DNA of 48,441 nucleotides, taken from contig DXEF01000023.1 in the NCBI GenBank assembly GCA_019115085.1, forward strand, positions 1 to 48,441. Direction: 5' to 3'. Source of the stretch: Candidatus Agathobaculum pullicola (lineage in GTDB: Bacteria; Bacillota; Clostridia; Oscillospirales; Butyricicoccaceae). The position numbers and the translations under genes were made by a program. Below are positions 42,589 through 48,441 of this stretch, one piece after another. Position 1 is the stretch's first letter, and each line of letters starts with the position of its first letter. Under the pieces are notes generated by a model, which saw only the letters and a list, made by a program, of their open reading frames with translations, was not told the origin of the DNA and made no database searches.

Positions 42589-43779
42589 TTACTTGTCCTG
42601 CAGGCAAGCAATGCCGGGCAGCTCCAGACCCTCGAGGAACTCGAGAGACGCGCCGCCGCCGGTGGAGATGTGGGTCATCTTATCCGCAAAGCCCAGCTTC
42701 TCAACCGCAGCCGCAGAGTCGCCGCCGCCGATGATGGAAACCGCACCGGAAGCCGCAATTGCCTTTGCAACCTCCTTGGTGCCGACAGCGAAGGTGTCAA
42801 ACTCAAACACGCCCATGGGGCCGTTCCAGACAACCGTGCCGGCGTTCTTAACCGCATCGGAGAACAGCGCAATGGTCTTCGGGCCGATGTCCATGCCCAT
42901 CATGTTGTCCGGCAGCTGGCCTGCTTCGTAAACAACCGGCTCCGCGTCCGCACCGAAATGGTCGCCGCAAACCGTGTCAACCGGCAGCAGGAGCTTGACG
43001 CCCTTTTCTTCCGCCTTCTTGATCAGGCCGAGCGCCAGATCCATCTTGTCGTCTTCGCACAGCGAGGTGCCGATCTTGCCGCCCTGCGCCTTGGAGAAGG
43101 TGTAAGCCATGCCGCCGCCGATGATAACGGTGTCGCACTTGTCGATCAGGTTGTTGATGACGTTGATCTTATCGGAAACCTTCGCGCCGCCCAGAATAGC
43201 AACGAACGGACGGGCCGGATCGGAAAGCGCCTTGCCCATGATGGAGATTTCCTTATTGATGAGGAAGCCGCAGACAGCCGGCAGATAGTCGGCAATACCG
43301 GCGGTGGAAGCATGCGCACGGTGGGACGTGCCGAATGCGTCGTTGACAAAGATTTCAGCCATATCGGCAAACGCCTTTGCCAGAGCGGGATCGTTCTTGG
43401 TCTCGCCCTTCTCAAAGCGAACGTTCTCGAGCAGAACCGCCTCGCCCGGCTTGACTTCCGCCGCGAGCTTCTTGGCATCCTCGCCGATGACATCCTTAGC
43501 CAGCTTCACTTCCTGACCGAGCAGCTCGCCCAGACGCTTTGCAACCGGCGCGAGAGAATACTTCATATTAACCTCGCCCTTCGGACGACCGAGGTGCGAG
43601 CACAGAATCACAGCCGCATTGTGATCCAGCAGATACTTGATGGTTTCGAGCGACGCGCGAATACGCTTGTCGTCCGTGATGTTGCCGTTCTCATCCTGCG
43701 GAACGTTAAAATCGCAGCGAACGATAACCTTCTTACCGTTTACGTCGATGTCCTCCACGCTCTTCTTGTTATACTGCAT
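42589..43779 (-). CDS. pgk: Phosphoglycerate kinase
   Basis: 396 residues from the ATG at 43779, after GGGAGAGGGA. Motifs: [82 protein letters not shown] and the C-terminal [13 protein letters not shown] with [14 protein letters not shown]. It makes ATP from 1,3-bisphosphoglycerate in glycolysis. First gene of the pgk-tpiA-gpmI-eno cluster with a good promoter at 43871-43899. Confidence 0.97.
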   Translation of the reverse strand: MQYNKKSVEDIDVNGKKVIVRCDFNVPQDENGNITDDKRIRASLETIKYLLDHNAAVILCSHLGRPKGEVNMKYSLAPVAKRLGELLGQEVKLAKDVIGEDAKKLAAEVKPGEAVLLENVRFEKGETKNDPALAKAFADMAEIFVNDAFGTSHRAHASTAGIADYLPAVCGFLINKEISIMGKALSDPARPFVAILGGAKVSDKINVINNLIDKCDTVIIGGGMAYTFSKAQGGKIGTSLCEDDKMDLALGLIKKAEEKGVKLLLPVDTVCGDHFGADAEPVVYEAGQLPDNMMGMDIGPKTIALFSDAVKNAGTVVWNGPMGVFEFDTFAVGTKEVAKAIAASGAVSIIGGGDSAAAVEKLGFADKMTHISTGGGASLEFLEGLELPGIACLQDK

Positions 43780-43870
43780 AAATATCCCTCTCCCTTTCTG
43801 AATATAAAAGTTAGCGATACGGAGCAAATTTTCGGCCTTCCCATAAAAAGAATTCCGTTTCCATTACAAA

Positions 43871-43899
43871 ATTATACTCGTTTCTCCCGTGATTCGCAA
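43871..43899 (-). promoter_or_regulatory. Sigma-A promoter of the pgk cluster
   Basis: Minus strand TTGCGA (43894-43899), a 17-bp spacer and TATAAT (43871-43876), 92 bp upstream of the pgk start. Confidence 0.7.
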
Positions 43900-43999
43900 G
43901 CCAAATTGTGAAAAACCTTATCTATCCGTTCTCTTTTAGAGGATTTTTGCGTTTTGCCGAAAATAATTGTGAAATATTAAACAATATGACCAATTGACC

Positions 44000-44875
44000 T
44001 TAGCCGCGAGGCTGTCCATAGAACGCAACGGCAATCGCCTGCGGGCCGGTATTGGTCAGCACGGACGGCCCTATCGGACTGCGCCGCACGTTCATGAAGC
44101 CTATCTCTGTGCGCAGGCGCTTTTCCATTTCATCGATACGGGCAGCCGGTACGTCACCGTAAAGCAGCAGCGCCGCCTGTCTTTCCGGCTGCACCACACG
44201 AGCGGACACCTTGCGAATGATGCCGCTGACTAACGCCTTTTCTCCGCGCACCTTGTCGCAAACCTTGACCTCGCCGCCGCACACATGGCTGATGGGCTTA
44301 AGTCCCAGCGCCTCGCCGACAAAGGCCGCGCCGCCTGAAATGCGGCCGGATTTTTTCAGATGCGTCAGGCTGTACACCCCGAGGAATGCTTCCACGCGAT
44401 TGAGCCGGCTGTTCACCACGCTGCAGATCGCATCAAAGCCCTCCCCTTGATCGCGCATCTGCGTCGCCATCACCACGATATGTCCATAGATATAGGTATA
44501 GGTAGCCGAGTCAATCAGCTCAATCCGCATCGCCTCGCCCGCCTCCTCGCGGAACATGTCGCGCGCAAGGCAGGCCGCCTGATAGGTTCCCGAGCCGTTG
44601 GCATTGATGAGCACACCCAAATAATGCGTGCAGCCGCGCGCAGCCGCACGCTGGTAGGAATCCAGAAATGCGGTCGGCGTGATCATCGCGGTCTTCGGAA
44701 TCTCCCGACTGCTCTCAAGCAGCTTGCAGTATTCCTCGGGCGTGATGTCATAGTATTCGCGGATGGTTCTCCCCTCATGCGTGAGCGTGATGGGAATGAT
44801 TTCAATGCCATGCGATTCCACCAGCGCCTGCGGGATATCCGCGGACGAGTCGGTCATAATATGTATTTTTTCCAT
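44000..44875 (-). CDS. DegV family fatty-acid-binding protein
   Basis: 291 residues from the ATG at 44875 after AAGGAGGGAAA. DegV/FakB motifs: IHIMTDSSADIPQAL at the start, IPITLTHEGRTIREYYD, TPTAFLDSYQRAA, LINANGSGTYQAACLA and LTHLKKSGRISGGAAF, then TNTGPQAIAVAFYG near the end. FakB proteins hold a fatty acid so that FakA can phosphorylate it for phospholipid synthesis. No fakA is nearby, and other DegV proteins have unknown ligands. It is followed by trmL 10 bp upstream on the same strand, so the two form a unit. Confidence 0.92.
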   Translation of the reverse strand: MEKIHIMTDSSADIPQALVESHGIEIIPITLTHEGRTIREYYDITPEEYCKLLESSREIPKTAMITPTAFLDSYQRAAARGCTHYLGVLINANGSGTYQAACLARDMFREEAGEAMRIELIDSATYTYIYGHIVVMATQMRDQGEGFDAICSVVNSRLNRVEAFLGVYSLTHLKKSGRISGGAAFVGEALGLKPISHVCGGEVKVCDKVRGEKALVSGIIRKVSARVVQPERQAALLLYGDVPAARIDEMEKRLRTEIGFMNVRRSPIGPSVLTNTGPQAIAVAFYGQPRG

Positions 44876-44885
44876 GTTTCCCTCC

Positions 44886-45371
44886 TTATCCCCGCGGGAA
44901 TGGTCCCGCTCTCCTGAGGTTTTCAAAACCGGTCTGCCGCAGCGCTTCAAACGCAATCACCGCCACCGAGTTGGACAGGTTGAGGCTTCTCGCACCCTCG
45001 CGCATCGGGATGCGCACGCAGCGTTCCGGATGCGCAATCAGCATCTCTTCGGGCAGGCCCTTTGTCTCCTTGCCGAACAGCAGATAGTCGCCGTCGCGGT
45101 ATGACGCTTCATGATAGGCGCGCGGTGCCTTGGTGGTCGCGTAGAAGTAGCGGCCGTTTGGGTTCTTCTCAAAAAACTCGTTTAAATTTTTATACATGCG
45201 AACGTCCAGCAGATGCCAGTAATCCAGCCCCGCGCGTTTCATCCGCTTGTCATCGATTGCAAAGCCGAGCGGCTCTATCAAATGCAGCACGCAGCCCGTC
45301 GCCGCGCAGGTGCGGGCAATGTTGCCGGTATTCTGCGGGATTTCCGGCTCGACCAGAACAATATGCAGCAT
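44886..45371 (-). CDS. trmL: tRNA (cytidine(34)-2'-O)-methyltransferase TrmL
   Basis: 161 residues, the usual TrmL length. This SPOUT-fold enzyme methylates the wobble base of tRNA-Leu. Motifs are LVEPEIPQNTGNIARTCAAT (start), LHLIEPLGFAIDDKRMKRAGLDYW cut at EPLGFAIDDKRMKRAGLDYW, LLFGKETKGLPEEML and the knot motif RIPMREGARSLNLSNSVAV. The start ATG follows AAGGAGAG. First gene of a two-gene unit with the DegV protein. Confidence 0.95.
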   Translation of the reverse strand: MLHIVLVEPEIPQNTGNIARTCAATGCVLHLIEPLGFAIDDKRMKRAGLDYWHLLDVRMYKNLNEFFEKNPNGRYFYATTKAPRAYHEASYRDGDYLLFGKETKGLPEEMLIAHPERCVRIPMREGARSLNLSNSVAVIAFEALRQTGFENLRRAGPFPRG

Positions 45372-45460
45372 GTGTCTCTCCTTATTTTCAAAGCTTCTTT
45401 TATTTTAGGCGATGCCCACACTTTTTTCAAGATATTTGCTGTTTTTTCGCAAAAATAAAT

Positions 45461-45484
45461 CCCCCAATCTTTTCCGATTGGGGG
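45461..45484 (-). terminator. Terminator of the sigma/anti-sigma operon
   Basis: CCCCCAATC (45461-45469) and GATTGGGGG (45476-45484) form a 9-bp stem. The minus-strand exit is T-rich (ATTTATTTTT). It lies 16 bp after the stop at 45500. Confidence 0.9.
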
Positions 45485-45499
45485 AAAAATAACGCTCTG

Positions 45500-46501
45500 T
45501 TATGCAATTTCCGCGTAAACGCCGTAAACGTAGCCCTGTTCTGCTGCCTGTTCATCGGTGAGCACCTCACCGGTCAGCTGCGGGCCGATGCTATCCTCGG
45601 TGTAGGTGCAGCCCAGCTTACCCGTGTGCAGGGTAAGCGTCTGCGTCTGCTGCGTGCCGTCGGTGAAGGTCACCGTAACGGTCAGGGTCGCGCCGTCAAA
45701 TTCATCGATGCGGCCATGCCACTCGGCCTGCACATCGCCCTCTCTGGGGACCTCTCGCGGCTCGCCCCAGAATCCATAGCTCACTTCCGGGTCGTACTCG
45801 TCCACAAAACCGTTCTCCAGCTTCCAGCAAGCATCGGCGCACCATTCTATCTCGGGTTGTTCCTCCGTTCCACCCATACCGTATGGCATCACCACATCCG
45901 CGCCTTCCAGCCGTGGGTCGGAAGCCGCCTCTGCTGCCGCAGACGCCGAATCTCCACCCGCCCGTAGGGCCGCATCCGCCGCAGCCGTCATCTGATGATA
46001 GGCTTCGATATCGAAATCCTTTACTGTTCTGGCGCGATAGAGCGCCCCTTTATCTATGGATGCACTGACAGTAGCAATATTTTCTCCTGTCACTTTAAAC
46101 AGGCACCCCGAGAAAAAGCCATCGTTCTGGCTCTCCATACCCGCACCATCGGCAAATACAATTTTGCTGCTCTTCGGCTCTATCATCTCGCCCGTATCCG
46201 CGGCATACGCCACAATGCCGAACGAGTGCGCGACAGTTTCCGCCACCGCGTCAGCCGCCGGCTGGCCGCTTTGCTGCGCTTTCCAGACCGCTGTGCCGCC
46301 GACCACCACGCCGAATGCACACGCCACGGCCACAATTCGCTTTGCCATGCCGAACCGGCGGCGCGGCGCGGCTTCCAGATGCTGCGGTGCGCTCTGCTGT
46401 TCCTCCCGGCGCGCCTGCCGCGCGGCCTCAAGGGTGCGGGCTTTCAGCTCATCGGGCGCTTTGATATCCTTCAGTCGGTTCCAGTTGTTCCGGTTGTCCA
46501 T
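45500..46501 (-). CDS. Membrane-anchored anti-sigma-factor-like protein
   Basis: 333 residues. A cytoplasmic N-terminus of about 50 residues (DIKAPDELKARTLEAARQARR) is followed by one membrane helix (RIVAVACAFGVVVGGTAVW) and a 260-residue extracellular part (SFGIVAYAADTGEMIEPK; LTVTVTFTDGTQQTQTLTL). This is the usual anti-sigma layout: the N-terminus binds the sigma factor and the outer domain senses a signal. I see no zinc HxxxCxxC anti-sigma motif. Its start (ATG at 46501 after GGAGGG) lies inside the sigma gene, 53 bp overlap. The signal is unknown. Confidence 0.8.
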   Translation of the reverse strand: MDNRNNWNRLKDIKAPDELKARTLEAARQARREEQQSAPQHLEAAPRRRFGMAKRIVAVACAFGVVVGGTAVWKAQQSGQPAADAVAETVAHSFGIVAYAADTGEMIEPKSSKIVFADGAGMESQNDGFFSGCLFKVTGENIATVSASIDKGALYRARTVKDFDIEAYHQMTAAADAALRAGGDSASAAAEAASDPRLEGADVVMPYGMGGTEEQPEIEWCADACWKLENGFVDEYDPEVSYGFWGEPREVPREGDVQAEWHGRIDEFDGATLTVTVTFTDGTQQTQTLTLHTGKLGCTYTEDSIGPQLTGEVLTDEQAAEQGYVYGVYAEIA

Positions 46502-46988
46502 CGTCAGTTCCCTCCAGTTCGAGTCTCAGTTTTTTGCGGGCGCGGTGCAAGCGGGTGCGCACGGTAACCGGGCGACAGCCCACCAGCGGCGCGATTTCGT
46601 CCGTGCTGTACCCTTCGACATAGTGCAGCCAGACCACGATGCGCAAATCATCCGGCAGAGCGCGCACCGCCTGCCAAAGTTCATCGTTTCTGTCTTTTGC
46701 CGGTGCGGCGGCATCCGGTGCGGCCTCGAGCGGCGCAGTGCGCCGAAACCATGCCGACTGGCGCAGATCATTGCAGCAGTTGACCGTCACGCGCAGCAGC
46801 CACGCCTTGAGATGCTCGTCATCGCGGAAGTCGGTTGTGTCGCGCAGCAGCCGCAGGAATACCTCCTGATACACGTCCTCCGCATCCGCGCGGCTGTCCA
46901 GCCGGCAAAGTGCCAGCCGATATACCGCGTTGCCGCAGCGCTCCATCGCGTTACACAGAAATGTGTCTGAACGCAGGTTGGTTTGCAT
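46449..46988 (-). CDS. ECF-type RNA polymerase sigma factor
   Basis: 179 residues after a perfect AGGAGGATAG site. Region 2 is CGNAVYRLALCRLDSRADAED, then VYQEVFLRLLRDTTDF and HLKAWLLRVTVNCCNDLRQS. Region 4 is VRALPDDLRIVVWLHYVEGYS, then TDEIAPLVGCRPVTVRTRLHRARKKLR, cut here for length. The linker between is Ala/Pro-rich. It works with the membrane anti-sigma encoded by the overlapping next gene. The regulon is unknown, and no matching auto-promoter was identified. Confidence 0.93.
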   Translation of the reverse strand: MQTNLRSDTFLCNAMERCGNAVYRLALCRLDSRADAEDVYQEVFLRLLRDTTDFRDDEHLKAWLLRVTVNCCNDLRQSAWFRRTAPLEAAPDAAAPAKDRNDELWQAVRALPDDLRIVVWLHYVEGYSTDEIAPLVGCRPVTVRTRLHRARKKLRLELEGTDDGQPEQLEPTEGYQSAR

Positions 46989-46994
46989 CTTGCT

Positions 46995-47099
46995 CTATCC
47001 TCCTTTCTGCCAACAACACGAGGAAAAATGCCGGATTGTTCCCAATTCCGCACTTTCTTTTTCGTCGCTGTCCAACCATTCTTTGTTGATAGTGCGCAT
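46995..47099 (-). CDS. Possible 34-codon upstream reading frame before the ECF sigma gene
   Basis: ATG at 47099 opens MRTINKEWLDSDEKESAELG and stops inside the sigma gene's ribosome-binding site (46995). No good ribosome-binding site precedes it. It could be a leader peptide that couples translation to the sigma gene, or chance. Confidence 0.2.
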   Translation of the reverse strand: MRTINKEWLDSDEKESAELGTIRHFSSCCWQKGG

Positions 47100-47172
47100 T
47101 TTCTCTACTCTTATATGGTCATATTGAACAATAATGCTTCGCATTTTTCAGAAATATTGAATAAATTTCATC

Positions 47173-47200
47173 TTGCAGTTTTATATAAAATCACTATAAT
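47173..47200 (+). promoter_or_regulatory. Promoter-like sequence for a possible small RNA
   Basis: TTGCAG (47173-47178), a 16-bp spacer and TATAAT (47195-47200). No open reading frame with a ribosome-binding site follows before the hairpin at 47351. Confidence 0.5.
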
Positions 47201-47206
47201 AGAATT

Positions 47207-47384
47207 ATCAAATCCAGTGTGAGGTCAACCGCTTGTTGTTCCACATCGGTGCCGATCACGCTTGAAGCCGCGTTTCCCGTTCAGATCGCGCGCTTTCCTT
47301 TTTTGACAGTCTCCAATTACCTTTTCTCTTTTATACTATTCTCTTTCACGGGGCTGCCCATATGGGCAGCCCTTCCTCTTTCCC
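47207..47384 (+). ncRNA. Candidate small RNA ending in a GC-rich hairpin
   Basis: About 175 bases between the promoter-like sequence and a hairpin GGGCTGCCC-atat-GGGCAGCCC (47351-47372) followed by TTCCTCTTT. No protein-coding frame stands out. I could not match it to 6S, SRP, tmRNA or RNase P by eye. The rest of 47000-47206 is AT-rich without a gene. Confidence 0.35.
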
Positions 47385-47403
47385 TTGTTTTTCCCACATA
47401 GGA

Positions 47404-47433
47404 AACGGGCGGCATCCTTCGATGCCGCCCGTT
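47404..47433 (-). terminator. Terminator-like hairpin after ribF
   Basis: AACGGGCGGCATC and GATGCCGCCCGTT form a 13-bp stem around CTTC, 11 bp past the ribF stop. The T-run is short (TTT). Confidence 0.7.
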
Positions 47434-47444
47434 GTTTTCATAGT

Positions 47445-48350
47445 TTATTTTGCAAAAAATTGTCGTGTCTGCTTGACATTCTCGTCGATTGCTGCGCGCA
47501 GCGCCTCGGCCGATTCAAAGCGTTTTTCCGGCCGCAGGAACTTGTGCAGCTCCACATGAACCATCTTGCCGTACAGGTCGCCCGCAAAATCGAGCAGATG
47601 CGGCTCGATGGTCGGCGCACCGCCGTCCATAAACGTCGGCTTGATGCCGATGTTGGTTGCCGCGATGTAACGCTTACCGCCCACCAGCACACGCGTCGCA
47701 TACACACCATAGGGCGGCAGCGCCATTTCAGGCGGCAGCGCGAGGTTGACGGTCGGCACTTTCAACACACTGGTTCCCACTCGCCGACCGTGCTCGACCA
47801 CACCGGTCACGGTGTACGGATGACCGAGGAAGCGTGCCGCACCCTCCATGTCGCCCTGCGAAATCAGCTGTCGAATGTAGGTCGAGGAGACCACAATACC
47901 GTCCACCTTAACATCCTCAATGCAGTCATAGCCGATACCGGCCTTACGACATTCCTCTGCCATGCCCTCGGCATTTCCCTTTCCCTTATAGCCGAAACGG
48001 TTGTTGCGGCCCGAGATGAGCCAGCGCGCACCAAACTGCTCGATGAGCATTTTGTGAATGAAATCGCGCCAGTCCATGTGCTGCATATGCTCGTCAAAAT
48101 GGCCGAAGATGACCTCATCCACGCCGCCGAGCACTTTGATTTCCTCGCGGCGATAGGCATTGGCCGTCAGCAGCGGCACCTGACGCCCCAGCACTACGGA
48201 ATCCGGATGTACGTCAAACGTGAACACTGCGCTTGTGCCGCCAATTTGCTTTGCGCGCTCAACCGCGCGCTCCATCAGTGCCTGATGGCCCAGATGGACG
48301 CCGTCAAAATAGCCCAGCGCAATCGCACGCGGCTTTTGATATTCCTGCAT
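47445..48350 (-). CDS. ribF: Bifunctional riboflavin kinase/FAD synthetase
   Basis: 301 residues from the ATG at 48350, after GGGAGGGGG. Riboflavin is phosphorylated to FMN and then adenylylated to FAD. The FAD-synthetase half has AIALGYFDGVHLGHQALMERA with the HxGH-type nucleotidyl motif, TFDVHPDSVVLG and VSSTYIRQLISQGDMEGA. The riboflavin-kinase half starts at about residue 180 with GRRVGTSVLKVPTVNLALPP and LPPYGVYATRVLVGG, then GIKPTFMDGGAPTIE. Length is normal. Probably preceded by truB in the same operon, a common arrangement. Confidence 0.95.
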   Translation of the reverse strand: MQEYQKPRAIALGYFDGVHLGHQALMERAVERAKQIGGTSAVFTFDVHPDSVVLGRQVPLLTANAYRREEIKVLGGVDEVIFGHFDEHMQHMDWRDFIHKMLIEQFGARWLISGRNNRFGYKGKGNAEGMAEECRKAGIGYDCIEDVKVDGIVVSSTYIRQLISQGDMEGAARFLGHPYTVTGVVEHGRRVGTSVLKVPTVNLALPPEMALPPYGVYATRVLVGGKRYIAATNIGIKPTFMDGGAPTIEPHLLDFAGDLYGKMVHVELHKFLRPEKRFESAEALRAAIDENVKQTRQFFAK

Positions 48351-48394
48351 AGGGTTTCCCCCTCCCGAAACCTGCATATCAGCAGATCAACTCT

Positions 48395-48441
48395 TTATCT
48401 AAAATTCTTATAGACGAACAGGCCCAGCCCGCCCTTATCGA
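48395..48441 (-). CDS. C-terminal end of a gene upstream of ribF, possibly truB (partial)
   Basis: One frame from the right edge reads DKGGLGLFVYKNFR and then TAA at 48395-48397, 45 bp before the ribF start. TruB (tRNA pseudouridine-55 synthase) often precedes ribF and ends in a similar hydrophobic-basic stretch. With only 14 residues the identity is a guess. Confidence 0.3.
   Translation of the reverse strand, partial: DKGGLGLFVYKNFR

Noticed and set aside
47207-47384. 6S, SRP or RNase P RNA
   Set aside because: The conserved loops of these RNAs were not found, so the region is left as an unnamed candidate small RNA.

Overview
The window looks like a piece of a spore-forming, high-GC member of the Clostridia (Bacillota). 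The evidence is a cotJABC spore-coat operon, a sigK-type sigma-factor 3' end, SpoIIIE/FtsK, pyruvate phosphate dikinase and an SLH-domain surface protease. Gene content and codon style suggest Oscillospirales, perhaps near Butyricicoccus/Agathobaculum; that placement is inference.

Layout. (1) 1-9.2 kb, minus strand: a promoter with a palindrome over its -35 (6410-6444) drives a sensor kinase, a response regulator, nagB, nagA, a class II aldolase, a second triosephosphate-isomerase-like enzyme and the start of a LarA-type racemase. An SsuA/TauA-type ABC transporter operon lies upstream. (2) 9.5-11.4 kb, plus strand: a 48-residue ORF and an intact large serine recombinase, which stops only about 20 bp before the severed last 24 codons of a sigK-like gene (11307-11381). 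This is the arrangement of a skin-type element in sigK, so 1-11.3 kb may be element cargo; base composition also changes there. (3) 11.5-29.4 kb: mostly housekeeping genes. These are a ThyX-like protein, a TetR-controlled pair of membrane proteins, cotJABC, YwlG/HAD/TSCPD genes, a phosphopantetheinyl transferase, a TlpA/CD1871A/NapH-like redox operon, ppdK, an SLH-protease, a flavin reductase, ftsK, uppP and a Cof-type phosphatase.

(4) 29.6-38.25 kb, plus strand, inserted among minus-strand genes: an isolated phage head/packaging module (TerS-like, TerL, a small membrane protein, P22-type portal, scaffold-like, major capsid, connector-like, a stabilisation-like protein and an ejection-like protein) closed by a strong terminator. 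No integrase, repressor, replication, tail-fibre or lysis gene is visible. Between capsid and connector lies a 412-bp segment bounded by perfect 24-bp inverted repeats, holding a relic L7/L12-like gene on the other strand and a possible promoter. TerL has no usual start codon before its Walker A motif and is in the -1 frame relative to the preceding ORF.

(5) 38.5-48.4 kb, minus strand: the lower-glycolysis cluster pgk-tpiA-gpmI-eno (gpmI has a Lys/Ala-rich N-terminal tail), degV-trmL, an ECF sigma/anti-sigma pair, a possible small RNA on the plus strand, ribF and perhaps the end of truB.

No rRNA, tRNA or CRISPR array was recognised. All family assignments come from reading motifs; no database search was run.
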